DNA of 64,000 bases from Citrobacter sp. On2M (GTDB lineage Bacteria > Pseudomonadota > Gammaproteobacteria > Enterobacterales > Enterobacteriaceae), in assembly GCF_018035235.1 (NCBI RefSeq), contig NZ_WPCV01000002.1:248001-312000 (forward strand). The letters run 5' to 3'. Shown here one piece after another: positions 21,951 to 30,800 of the stretch (position 1 is the first letter of the stretch; every line of letters begins with the position of its first letter). A program made the translations under genes and the position numbers. Under the pieces are notes generated by a model that saw only the letters and a program-made list of their open reading frames with translations, had not been told where the DNA came from and made no database searches.

Positions 21951-22994
21951 TTATTTTATGTCTTCGAAAACAAGCTGGACTTTCGCTGCCTGGGTTTTGT
22001 CCCCGGCGAAGTTCAGCGCCTGTTCAAGCTCGGTAAACGGATATTCGGCGCTGAGTAACGGCAGCGGATCGATAACGTTATTCGCCAGCCACGACACCGC
22101 AGTGTTGAACTCGGTGGTAAAGCGGAACGAACCTTTGAGCGCGATCTCTTTGCCGATCAGCATCATCATCGGGAAGTCTGGCACCGTGCCGCCCATGCCG
22201 ACCTGCACCATCACGCCTTTCGCGCGGGTCACTTCCAGACAGGTGGTGATTGAGGACGGATGGCCGGAGACCTCGAAGCTGACGTCGAAGTAGCCTTTCT
22301 CTTTTTTCCACTCGTCGAGCGAGTCCTGCTGCGGGTTAATCAGCGTGTCGGCTCCCATTTGTTGCGCCAGCGAGAGCGAGCGCGGGCTGATATCCGCACA
22401 GACAATCTCTGCCGCGCCGAGCGTTTTCACCGCGCTGACAATCAGACAGCCGATAGGCCCAACGCCGGAGATAAACACGCGCTTGCCCTGCAGGTCGCCC
22501 GCTTCATGTGCGGCGTGGATCGCGACCGCCAACGGTTCGGCAAAGGCCATGACTTTTTCATCCGCCTCTTGAGGGTAGGGGACGCACTGCGCAGTATCGA
22601 CGGTTTTATACTGAGTAAAGCCGCCGTCGACGTGGGGAAAATACATGGCGCTGCCAAAAAAGCGCATTTCCGTACACTGGTTTTCTTCATGCTGAAGACA
22701 GTATTTACAGTGGCCGCAGGGCTTCGACGGATTAATCGCCACTGACTGATCTTCAGGTAATTCTTTTGAATCGCTGTGCACTACTTTACCAATAACTTCA
22801 TGGCCTAAAATCATCGGCGCTTTAACGGTAAAATTACCGACTTTTCCTTCCTGATAATAATGTAAATCGGAACCACAAATACCGCCTCGGGTAATTTTTA
22901 CCAGCGTTCCTTTATTATTCCATTCTATATTTTGGTCGGTAATGGCAACAGTTTTCTTCCCCGCGACAACGCAGGATTGGGTTTTGACTTGCAT
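21951..22994 (-). CDS. idnD: L-idonate 5-dehydrogenase
   Basis: The 347-residue zinc-dependent medium-chain dehydrogenase oxidises L-idonate to 5-ketogluconate. The catalytic zinc ligands are Cys40 and the GHE motif at 64-66; a structural zinc is bound by cysteines at 93, 96, 99 and 107. It is the first gene of idnDOTR and diverges from idnK over a 217-base control region with CRP and IdnR/GntR-type sites. Confidence 0.95.
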   Translation of the reverse strand: MQVKTQSCVVAGKKTVAITDQNIEWNNKGTLVKITRGGICGSDLHYYQEGKVGNFTVKAPMILGHEVIGKVVHSDSKELPEDQSVAINPSKPCGHCKYCLQHEENQCTEMRFFGSAMYFPHVDGGFTQYKTVDTAQCVPYPQEADEKVMAFAEPLAVAIHAAHEAGDLQGKRVFISGVGPIGCLIVSAVKTLGAAEIVCADISPRSLSLAQQMGADTLINPQQDSLDEWKKEKGYFDVSFEVSGHPSSITTCLEVTRAKGVMVQVGMGGTVPDFPMMMLIGKEIALKGSFRFTTEFNTAVSWLANNVIDPLPLLSAEYPFTELEQALNFAGDKTQAAKVQLVFEDIK

Positions 22995-23056
22995 AAATGC
23001 CTCACTGGTCAGGTAGTAACCTCGGCAGCATTTAAACGGTTTTAATTGTTATTATT

Positions 23057-23072
23057 TGTGATGCAGGTCACG
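23057..23072. promoter_or_regulatory. CRP site in the idnD-idnK control region
   Basis: TGTGA-TGCAGG-TCACG matches the CRP consensus at nine of ten core positions. It sits between the divergent idnD and idnK genes, in keeping with known catabolite control of the idonate genes. Confidence 0.75.
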
Positions 23073-23093
23073 CTGAGAAATTGTTACACTACA

Positions 23094-23109
23094 ATGTTAC
23101 GCATAACGT
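23094..23109. promoter_or_regulatory. IdnR/GntR-type operator
   Basis: ATGTTAC-GC-ATAACGT is a near-perfect palindrome close to the GntR/IdnR consensus ATGTTACCGGTAACAT. It lies 21 bases past the CRP site and about 100 bases from each start codon, so it can serve both divergent units. Confidence 0.75.
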
Positions 23110-23211
23110 GATGCGCCCTGTAAATCTGTTCAGTCGCGGCGAAAAAAGGTGAATTCTGCAATGTGGAAGGCGTAGTATCGCGCCATGGAATATGAATCAG
23201 GAGTTTTTTCA

Positions 23212-23733
23212 ATGGCCGGGGAAAGTTATATTTTGATGGGCGTTTCGGGTAGCGGTAAATCTTTAATTGGTAGCAAAATTGCCGCTGTATTATCGGCTAA
23301 ATTTATTGATGGTGATGATCTCCATCCGGCTAAAAATATTGATAAAATGTCTGAAGGTATTCCATTAACCGATGAAGACCGATTGCCGTGGCTAGCGCGA
23401 TTAAATGACGCCTCATACAGTTTATATAAAAAGAACGAGACCGGGTTTATTGTCTGCTCGTCATTAAAAAAACAGTACCGAGATATATTGCGTCAGGGGA
23501 GCCCGAATGTGCATTTTCTGTGGCTGGACGGCGACTACGAGACTATTCTGGCGCGTATGCAGCGTCGGGCAGGGCATTTTATGCCGGTGGGATTACTCAA
23601 AAGTCAGTTCGACGCGCTGGAGTGCCCACAGGACGATGAGAAAGATATTGCCCGCATCGACGTGAACCATGACATTGAGCATGTGACGGAACAGTGCCGC
23701 CAGGCGGTGCTCGCGTTTCGTCACGGGCAATAA
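23212..23733 (+). CDS. idnK: D-gluconate kinase, thermosensitive
   Basis: The 173-residue kinase phosphorylates gluconate to 6-phosphogluconate, which enters the Entner-Doudoroff or pentose phosphate pathway. The P-loop is GVSGSGKS at residues 10-17, and DGDDLHP and RRAGHFMP are family motifs. The frame extends upstream to 23185, but ATG 23212 has AGGAG 8 bases ahead and matches the family start MAGES. It is shorter at the C-terminus than E. coli IdnK as I recall it (187 residues). Confidence 0.93.
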   Translation: MAGESYILMGVSGSGKSLIGSKIAAVLSAKFIDGDDLHPAKNIDKMSEGIPLTDEDRLPWLARLNDASYSLYKKNETGFIVCSSLKKQYRDILRQGSPNVHFLWLDGDYETILARMQRRAGHFMPVGLLKSQFDALECPQDDEKDIARIDVNHDIEHVTEQCRQAVLAFRHGQ

Positions 23734-23763
23734 GCCCAGCCCCTTGCGGGACTGAGCCCTGAA

Positions 23764-24783
23764 TCAGAAGTCGGCTTTCAGCACCACGCGATAGCGGGCC
23801 TTGCCATCACGCACGTGCTGGATAGCTTCGTTAATTTGCGACATCGGGTACAGCTCGGTGGTAGGCGACACCTTGCTGCGCCCGGCAAACTTCATCAGCT
23901 TGCGCAGCTCAAATGGCGTCCCGGTCGCCGAACCGGAGATGCTGCGATCCCCGGCAATTAAGGTAAATGCCGGCACCGGCAGCGGCTTCAGCACTGCACC
24001 GACGGTATGGAAGTTACCGCCGTAGGCCAGCGCTTCAAAATAGGGCTGCCAGTCGAGATCGACGTTAACCGTGTTAATGATGAGATCGAACTGGCCCGCC
24101 AGCGCTTTTAGCGCATCCGGATCGCGGCTGTTGACCACTTTATCCGCCCCCATCGCCAGCACTTCCTGTTCTTTCGCCGGATTGGAGCTGAATGCGGTCA
24201 CTTCACAACCCATCGCGTGTAACAGCTTAATGGCGATATGTCCCAGGCCGCCGATGCCGATCACCCCAACGCGGCTGGTGGCGGTGATATGGTGCATCAG
24301 CAGCGGTTTGAACACCGTGATGCCGCCACACAGCAAGGGACCAGCTGCCGCCAGGTCGATGCTCTCCGGCAAGGGGATCACCCACTGCCAGTCGGCTCGC
24401 AGCTTCTCGGCAAAGCCGCCGCGATTGAGAATAGTGGGAACGGACCCTTCCAGGCAGTTGATCTGATTGCCGCTGATACAGGCGTCACAATGTCCGCAAC
24501 TGCGCGCCGTCCAGCCAATCCCAACGCGCTGACCAACCTTCAGACCCTTATCCTGCGCCGCACTGCCGAGCGCTGCCACGCGACCAATCACCTCATGCCC
24601 GGCAACCAGCGGATACTGAGAGAATCCCCATTCGTTGTCGATCATCGACAAATCGGAATGGCAGATACCGCAGTAATCGACCTGGACTTCGACATCTTCC
24701 GGCTTGAGCTCGCCCGCATCATATTCATAGAGTTCGAGTTCGCTGCCCGCCGCTTTTGCGGCGTAGCTTTTTATCATCGACAT
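23764..24783 (-). CDS. ahr: NADPH-dependent aldehyde reductase Ahr
   Basis: This 339-residue zinc-dependent dehydrogenase (formerly YjgB) reduces a wide range of aldehydes with NADPH. The catalytic zinc ligands are Cys41 and the GHE motif at 62-64; the structural zinc cysteines are 96, 99, 102 and 110; the nucleotide-binding GIGGLGH motif follows. It lies next to leuX, as in E. coli, and marks the last backbone gene before the island. Confidence 0.94.
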   Translation of the reverse strand: MSMIKSYAAKAAGSELELYEYDAGELKPEDVEVQVDYCGICHSDLSMIDNEWGFSQYPLVAGHEVIGRVAALGSAAQDKGLKVGQRVGIGWTARSCGHCDACISGNQINCLEGSVPTILNRGGFAEKLRADWQWVIPLPESIDLAAAGPLLCGGITVFKPLLMHHITATSRVGVIGIGGLGHIAIKLLHAMGCEVTAFSSNPAKEQEVLAMGADKVVNSRDPDALKALAGQFDLIINTVNVDLDWQPYFEALAYGGNFHTVGAVLKPLPVPAFTLIAGDRSISGSATGTPFELRKLMKFAGRSKVSPTTELYPMSQINEAIQHVRDGKARYRVVLKADF

Positions 24784-24948
24784 CGTGTTTCCCTCAGTGT
24801 GGTGTTGAACTGGAAGTGTAGAGCATGGGGAAACGGGACGCTTCGCAGAAGGGGGGATTAAGAAGAGGGCAAACTGTGATGAGGGTTGCTGGTGGGAAAG
24901 GTAATGCTGAAATTTTCAACACTTAGCAGGCCAGATACACGCTGGCGC

Positions 24949-24976
24949 TTGCATGGTGGCGCACGACAGGTATAAT
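24949..24976 (+). promoter_or_regulatory. leuX promoter
   Basis: A -35 box TTGCAT at 24949-24954 and a consensus -10 box TATAAT at 24971-24976 are spaced by 16 bases and lie just ahead of the tRNA gene. Confidence 0.8.
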
Positions 24977-25003
24977 TCACAACGTTTTCCGCATCCCTTC
25001 CGT

Positions 25004-25088
25004 GCCGGAGTGGCGAAATCGGTAGACGCAGTTGATTCAAAATCAACCGTAGAAATACGTGCCGGTTCGAGTCCGGCCTTCGGCACCA
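25004..25088 (+). tRNA. leuX: tRNA-Leu (anticodon CAA)
   Basis: The 85-base gene folds into a full type II tRNA. The acceptor stem GCCGGAG pairs with CTTCGGC with one G-U pair. The anticodon CAA is at 25038-25040 within a GTTGATT/AATCAAC stem context. A variable arm, a GGTTCGAGTCC T-arm and an encoded CCA end are present. It reads UUG codons. leuX is a frequent integration site for genomic islands, and A+T-rich foreign DNA begins right after it here. Confidence 0.97.
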
Positions 25089-25312
25089 AAAGTTTGATAA
25101 TCTTCAGTTAAACCGATCAGTGTGGCTACATAATTCCTGTCGTAATTTGAATTTTCCTTTCATATAGACATAATGCTCTCAATATGATAAAGGTTATAAT
25201 TTTGATGAGCTGCTTAATGTTCGAAATTTGCTTCCATCAAATATATGTACCTATATTATAGATGATTTATTATAGTATGATAGGATAATAATTATGAAAG
25301 GAGTGATTTAGC

Positions 25313-27427
25313 ATGAGTGATGCATTCGGAATTTTTGGTCAAGAAGATATTTATTCTTTTAAAAAAACGGGGTCGTTTGGTCGTTTTTCAACAATTGAAA
25401 GTTTTCCAATAGAATTTTTTCTCACTTCCCTCAAGGCCAGCGAGCTTCATAATCTTACTTTTGCAAGAGATATTAAACCGGGTAAAAAAATAGACTTTGA
25501 TCAACTTCTTCAAAGAGATCTGGATATTGTAAGGGTTGAGACAGAAATTAAACCATATATTACAAATGCGGATTCAAAATCAAGAACCATATTTTTCCCT
25601 CCATTACTTGTTGCTGCAGTGCCTGTTTCTAAAAATACTATGGAAGAGTTTTACAGCAGACAACAAATCAATAGAACGAGTAGTGGAAATAGAAATTTCT
25701 ATGTTAGAACATGGGACGAGCTTTTTAAATTGACGTTAATGGAGGATGGTAATTATTCAATATTACCATCATTGGAAGAACCAGATAATTATATTTCTGT
25801 GGCTAGGGAACCATCTCAAATAGAAATAAATTTGTCAAATAATATTGAACGAGGAATTAAATTAATTGTAATTGATGGGCAACACCGTCTAAAAGCACTT
25901 CAAGAAGTATATGATGAAGATAGCAAGGGTGTTCTAAAAGAAATGACGGTGCCATTATGTATATTATTTTCACCAAATTCAACAAAAGAAGTTGCAGATA
26001 AATTAGAGAGTAATGGAATTACAATCCCTCGCGTTCCAGAAATTTTTAGACAGTTGTTTGTTGATGTAAATAAAAATGCAGAGCAAGTTGGCGGTCATTT
26101 TAATATTTTGCTGTCCGAAGGAAACATGGGTAGCTTGGCATGCAGGCTGTTTTGTGCACATGTATTAAATACGCAAGGTATTGAGGGGTTAGCTCAGATT
26201 GAATGGAATCAGAAAAAGAAAAAACTATCTACTGAAATTAATAGAGCTTATTATATAACTAGTATCGGAGTAATAGAAAAAGCATTATCTGAAACATTTG
26301 GTAAATTCAAAACAATAAACGACTATTTTATAAGTTTTGAGGATATAAAAGAAGCTGTTCAGCCTCCTTTAGATGATGATCATCTTGACTATCCTAAGGT
26401 TTCTTGGGATAAGTTTTCCTTATCGCAAAAGAAACATATAGTAAAGCAGATTCAGCAGCATGTTGTACCTTTGCTTGAAAGACTTTTTTTCAATAGTAAA
26501 TTATATGCACCCGCAACGGATTGTTTTCATCAAGAGATCGCCAAGCTTAAGAATAAATCAGATCATGATGCGCATGGTGGCGTTGTTTATCGTCCGGTTC
26601 TTGAATCTCTTTTAGAATATATGCCTATTCCTGAAACTGATAAGTATAGAGAGGCTCGACATAATTTAAGAGTGTTCGAAGAAGATATTAGAGATTGCAA
26701 AAGTAAAAATTGCTTTAGCATGCTGAACCATGCTATTTTCCAGCGGGCATTGTTTATGACTTGGTCTGAGATACTGAAAATTGGCAATCGAGTGTCAGTA
26801 AATAAAGATTTTGCTAATCAGTATTTTTTTGCATTAATTGATGAGTTTGCATCATATCCTTCTGATGTAATAGATTTTAAGAAAGGATACTGCCAGAGTT
26901 TTATATTTAATGGGGCTCGAGTTAACCCGACAAATGAAGTTAAAAATGGAATCTCTTATTTAATTTTATCCTTGTTATCAAGTAAAAGCACCCGTGATCG
27001 TCTGGCTAACTTAATAGACATAAAACCTGAAGATAGGGCATTGTCTGCATTTAATGAGGAAATAAGAAATACAGCCTATGCAAGTCTTAATAATTATATG
27101 TCATTATATAAAAAATACAGAGTGAAAGTTTTTAAGAGTAACTATCCGATTGATTCTACGATAGATCTTGATTTACGTCGTGAGCTTCAAGAGGAAGAAA
27201 ATAAGAAAAAAAGAGAGCTTAAAGAATTCAAAGACGGAGCCCTTTCAAAGGATAAACTGACAAATAGATTTGATGAAATGGTGAATGAGTGTATAAAGAT
27301 TGATATACTTAAAGCTCAAGAAGAATTAAGGGTATCATTAGGTCTGGAATTGGATGTTTTTGGTGTCAAAGATATATCATCCGATGTTTCTGATGATATT
27401 ATTGAAGACGAGTCAATTGACGAGTAA
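25313..27427 (+). CDS. DGQHR-domain (DndB-like) protein, large form
   Basis: The 704-residue protein carries the DGQHR motif at residues 188-192 within LIVIDGQHRLKAL. About 45 residues later comes FRQLFVDVNKNAEQVGG, which resembles the FADLNK segment of DndB. I therefore place it in the DGQHR/DndB superfamily, but it is about twice the length of DndB. Its C-terminal half (about 400-704) has no motif I recognise; residues 630-660 are rich in Lys and Glu and may form a coiled coil. The start ATG follows AAAGGAG at a spacing of about 10 bases. It is the first gene of a three-gene operon; the next starts 5 bases after its stop. Function is inferred: possibly a sensor or scaffold of a defence module. 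Confidence 0.8.
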   Translation: MSDAFGIFGQEDIYSFKKTGSFGRFSTIESFPIEFFLTSLKASELHNLTFARDIKPGKKIDFDQLLQRDLDIVRVETEIKPYITNADSKSRTIFFPPLLVAAVPVSKNTMEEFYSRQQINRTSSGNRNFYVRTWDELFKLTLMEDGNYSILPSLEEPDNYISVAREPSQIEINLSNNIERGIKLIVIDGQHRLKALQEVYDEDSKGVLKEMTVPLCILFSPNSTKEVADKLESNGITIPRVPEIFRQLFVDVNKNAEQVGGHFNILLSEGNMGSLACRLFCAHVLNTQGIEGLAQIEWNQKKKKLSTEINRAYYITSIGVIEKALSETFGKFKTINDYFISFEDIKEAVQPPLDDDHLDYPKVSWDKFSLSQKKHIVKQIQQHVVPLLERLFFNSKLYAPATDCFHQEIAKLKNKSDHDAHGGVVYRPVLESLLEYMPIPETDKYREARHNLRVFEEDIRDCKSKNCFSMLNHAIFQRALFMTWSEILKIGNRVSVNKDFANQYFFALIDEFASYPSDVIDFKKGYCQSFIFNGARVNPTNEVKNGISYLILSLLSSKSTRDRLANLIDIKPEDRALSAFNEEIRNTAYASLNNYMSLYKKYRVKVFKSNYPIDSTIDLDLRRELQEEENKKKRELKEFKDGALSKDKLTNRFDEMVNECIKIDILKAQEELRVSLGLELDVFGVKDISSDVSDDIIEDESIDE

Positions 27428-27432
27428 CCAGT

Positions 27433-28560
27433 ATGGATATTTTAACTATAAACTTAAATAAATATAAAGGTGTTGAGTCTATAGTGAAAGAGGATATTCT
27501 CAATATAAAAGTGGATTATTTGTTGATTAATGGAGATAAAGATAGTCTGGATTTTTTTAAGAAGGATTTTACCAAAAAGTTTTTGTATTTAGGGTTTTCT
27601 CCTTTGTCTGAAAATGAAATAGCAGGGCTTGCTGCCCTGCTTAGTTTTCTTAATGGGGCAAGTAAATATAATTTGAAGTACTATGGAGAAAATAACTGGA
27701 ATAACACATTGGATCCGTTTGCTATTTCATTAATTGAGTATCTAAAATCATCGGACGTGAATAAATTAATATTTCATACATCAAGTATTACAGATGGTTT
27801 TATTGAGTCGTATAATTTCCTCCCAAATTTTAAAAATACAGTACTTCCCTTATTCAAATTTAATAGAGTAATTTACTCCTTATATACAACATCTATAGGT
27901 GATTGCCAATTTAAAGATATGGATGTGAATCTTATTAAGTCTCTCAATAATACTTCAATTCACAATAAATTATCTGGTAACTTGTCAACATTTAGTGAAA
28001 GAATACCTGAGTTTACTTCTTTAATTACTTGTATGGAGATGTACTTGCATTTCTCCAAAAAAAAAGAAGTGAAAGCACTACTATTCTACGTTGCATTGTT
28101 TCTAAATATCTCAATCTTTAATCGAAGTAGACAAGAATTTGCTATTGCCTACTTATTTTTGCAACGAGCTATTGAAACGGCTTTAATTTATTTCTATCTA
28201 TCTTCTGGTGTTTTAGAAATAAATGAATATGACAGGCTTTCTTTTAGAGGTGAGCGTAATTCAATACAAGGAGTTGGTTTACTGATAAAAGAATATTTTT
28301 CCAGGAAGAATGAACCTGATCTTGAAAAAAAAATACGTAAGCTTAATCACATTAGGAATTGCAGTGTATTAGCCCATGGACTTTATTTACCCTCAAGCGC
28401 TGATTATGACTCATTATACCAAGCTTCAAAAGAATTTGTAGATAGACTAATCTTACAAGAAGAATGCGTTGCGTTTTATAAGATTTCATTATCATCCCTT
28501 AAACCGCTCTCAAGAGAGTTAGTTAGAGAAAGAGTTATCGGTTTTTTTACTGATATTTGA
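27433..28560 (+). CDS. Unknown protein with a C-terminal HEPN-like motif
   Basis: I do not recognise the full 375-residue protein. The C-terminal third (about residues 215-345) is helical and contains R308-N309-x5-H315 in KLNHIRNCSVLAHGLY. This fits the R-x4-6-H motif of HEPN ribonucleases, including its frequent following glycine. An earlier helix with RSRQEFAIAYLFLQRAIETA resembles the first HEPN helix. The N-terminal part (1-200) looks alpha/beta and could be a ligand-sensing domain, but I see no clear CARF signature. It starts 5 bases after the DGQHR gene and its TGA overlaps a possible downstream ATG, so the three genes are tightly coupled. RNase activity is inference. Confidence 0.7.
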   Translation: MDILTINLNKYKGVESIVKEDILNIKVDYLLINGDKDSLDFFKKDFTKKFLYLGFSPLSENEIAGLAALLSFLNGASKYNLKYYGENNWNNTLDPFAISLIEYLKSSDVNKLIFHTSSITDGFIESYNFLPNFKNTVLPLFKFNRVIYSLYTTSIGDCQFKDMDVNLIKSLNNTSIHNKLSGNLSTFSERIPEFTSLITCMEMYLHFSKKKEVKALLFYVALFLNISIFNRSRQEFAIAYLFLQRAIETALIYFYLSSGVLEINEYDRLSFRGERNSIQGVGLLIKEYFSRKNEPDLEKKIRKLNHIRNCSVLAHGLYLPSSADYDSLYQASKEFVDRLILQEECVAFYKISLSSLKPLSRELVRERVIGFFTDI

Positions 28561-28592
28561 TGCTATCTTTTTATAAAATTTTAGAGACTAAC

Positions 28593-30314
28593 ATGAACAT
28601 AAAAGCAGATGGTAAAAATTTAGAGCAAATTTTCTATGGATTAGATACTAGGTATTTTATACCTCGATACCAGCGTGACTATTCTTGGACGGCAAATAAT
28701 GAATTAAATGAATTATGGAATGATGTTGTATCATCGTATAAAGATGGTAAAGAGTATTTTATGGGAACATTGCTTTTAGCTTGTAAGGAAAAGAATACAT
28801 CCCATTATGATATTGTCGATGGGCAGCAAAGAACGATTAGTTTTATGTTGTTATTATCAGTGATTCAAGACTACTCTAAACTTGTGATAGATGGTGCTAT
28901 TAATGAAAACGATCTCAATTGTTCCTCTGAACGGAGAGAGGATGCTGCAGATTCTCTTTTTGCTAGTGTAAACAGACATATAAAGCAAGATGATTATTAT
29001 TTACGTGCGAATAATAAAGATTCGAAATTTTTCGAAGATGCCTTAGATATATCTCAAAGGGAAGTCACAACTGCCATTAGTAATAAATCAAATAGAATAA
29101 CAAAAGCCAAAAGATTCTTTCAGGATAAGATAAAAAAAGAATTTTTTGGGCGAAATAATTCGTTAATTGATTTGAAGAAATTTTTTCGATTTATCATAAC
29201 GAAATTGAAATTTGTGACTATTACTGTTGAAGATGACTTCGACGCATATGTGATATTTGAGTCTTTAAACTCAAAAGGTATGGATTTATCTGTAGCGGAC
29301 TTATTAAAAAATAAAATATTGAGTAATATATCTAGTAATTATCAAGACGCAGCACTTAGTGAATGGGATGATTTGGTGAAAAAAATACAAATGATTCCTG
29401 CCAGCTTTGTCGACTATATCAAGATCTACTGGAATTCATATGAGTCAACGGATGTTACGAAAGCTACTTTGTATCAATCGATTAGGAAAAATATTGGTAG
29501 CAATGAGGTAACAACAAGAAAGTTTTTAAAAGAACTAATAAATAACGCTGACTCTTTTGATCGATTGAAAAATAAATCGAATTTAAATTGGCCAAAAATA
29601 AACTCTTCAGATAAGTGGGCTGAAAAAGTAGCTGAAATGAATTTACTAGGCTACACTATTCATTTGCCCTGTTTTTTATATGCTTTGAAAAATAATGAGT
29701 CAATTTTAGAAAGATTAGCTACTTTATCTCTTAACCTACTTTTCAGATGGGTTACTATTTGTGATTATGGCATTGGGGAAATTGATTCATTATTCAAAAA
29801 GATTTTGTCTGACCTCAAGGCTAAAAAAGAAAATTCTGAAATATTAAGTAACTTCATTCCATTGATTGAAAAAGTGCAAAATTCATTTTCTGAAAGTTTT
29901 TCCTCTTATGAAACAGAAAGTTCAACTATACTTAAATATATTGCATGTAAAATAGACTTACATTTGGGGGCAACTAAAGCATTGATACCAGACTTTTTAG
30001 AGGTCGATCTTGAACATATTCTTCCTAAGAATTATGAGGTTTGGGGAGAATACATGGACTCTTTTAGCAAACCATACAATAGGTGGGTAAATTCTGTCGG
30101 GAACGTAATTTTATTAGAAAAAGGTAAGAATAGAAAAATTAAAAATTCAATATTTGTTATTAAACGTGATGTCTTTGCTAGTTCAGAGTTTTTATGTGCT
30201 AAAGATATCTCTAAATTAACCAATTGGGATGAAGGAAGTATTTATCAAAGATGCGAGTATCTAGCAGATTTAGCTAATAAAATATGGAAATTAGATGCTG
30301 ATATGTGCGCATGA
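28593..30314 (+). CDS. DUF262/DUF1524 protein (GmrSD / SspE-like)
   Basis: The protein of about 573 residues begins with a DUF262 domain showing IPRYQRDYSW (23-32) and the DGQQR motif (76-80). These are the ParB-like nucleotide-binding signatures of GmrS and SspE. The C-terminus is a DUF1524 HNH-type nuclease: EHILPK with His475, then GNVILL and the asparagine of GKN. Related proteins nick or cut DNA; SspE is stimulated by phosphorothioate DNA. An ATG at 28560 overlaps the upstream stop (TGATG) and would add 11 residues without a Shine-Dalgarno; 28593 has AGAG 6 bases upstream and starts where the family does. All key residues look intact. Confidence 0.85.
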   Translation: MNIKADGKNLEQIFYGLDTRYFIPRYQRDYSWTANNELNELWNDVVSSYKDGKEYFMGTLLLACKEKNTSHYDIVDGQQRTISFMLLLSVIQDYSKLVIDGAINENDLNCSSERREDAADSLFASVNRHIKQDDYYLRANNKDSKFFEDALDISQREVTTAISNKSNRITKAKRFFQDKIKKEFFGRNNSLIDLKKFFRFIITKLKFVTITVEDDFDAYVIFESLNSKGMDLSVADLLKNKILSNISSNYQDAALSEWDDLVKKIQMIPASFVDYIKIYWNSYESTDVTKATLYQSIRKNIGSNEVTTRKFLKELINNADSFDRLKNKSNLNWPKINSSDKWAEKVAEMNLLGYTIHLPCFLYALKNNESILERLATLSLNLLFRWVTICDYGIGEIDSLFKKILSDLKAKKENSEILSNFIPLIEKVQNSFSESFSSYETESSTILKYIACKIDLHLGATKALIPDFLEVDLEHILPKNYEVWGEYMDSFSKPYNRWVNSVGNVILLEKGKNRKIKNSIFVIKRDVFASSEFLCAKDISKLTNWDEGSIYQRCEYLADLANKIWKLDADMCA

Positions 30315-30319
30315 AAAAT

Positions 30320-30382
30320 ATAATTATAAACCATAATTTATAATTATGAGGCATAAGCCACCACCTAAGTAGGTGGCTTATG
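30320..30382. terminator. Bidirectional terminator between the DUF262 operon and dndE
   Basis: Two hairpins stand side by side. The first is an A+T-only 11-bp inverted repeat (ATAATTATAAA at 30320-30330 and TTTATAATTAT at 30337-30347). The second has 11-bp arms CATAAGCCACC (30352-30362) and GGTGGCTTATG (30372-30382). They separate two convergent operons. Confidence 0.7.
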
Positions 30383-30446
30383 ATTGCAAAGGAATATCTA
30401 GATGGCTCAAATGATATTTTTTGCTATTAAATATCGATTATTTAAC

Positions 30447-30800
30447 TCACAAGGATTTAACAATATCTTTTAAGCTACGGTAATTTCTTAATGCCGCAAT
30501 CCCATCTTCAACATGTGCAGCCCAAGCTCTGATCATTTCTTTCTGATCTAACTGTGGATAAAGCATCTTCAGCACAAGTTCTGTTGTATGCATCGTTTCA
30601 CCAAGCCAGGTAATTTTATCAAGCACAAGCTGGCCGTCTAACTTCCTATTATCTTTCTTTGGTAAAAAACGAAACTCACTTTCTACAGAACGGAAAAATG
30701 CAATACGAGCGGCTACGTTTGGAGTAACCCCTGTAAATCCTTTTAGTCTTTTGAGCTGTTCTTCAGTCTGGCGAGTAAGCTGCATTCGATTCGGGAGCAT
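30447..30800 (-). CDS. dndE: DNA phosphorothioation protein DndE
   Basis: The 117-residue basic protein opens MLPNRMQLTRQTEEQLKRLK and contains the GVTPNVAARIAFFRSVE segment typical of DndE, a small tetrameric protein that binds nicked DNA and is needed for sulphur incorporation. Its ATG overlaps the dndD stop by one base. It is the last gene of dndBCDE; no dndFGH follows, because the next gene is convergent. Confidence 0.9.
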   Translation of the reverse strand: MLPNRMQLTRQTEEQLKRLKGFTGVTPNVAARIAFFRSVESEFRFLPKKDNRKLDGQLVLDKITWLGETMHTTELVLKMLYPQLDQKEMIRAWAAHVEDGIAALRNYRSLKDIVKSL

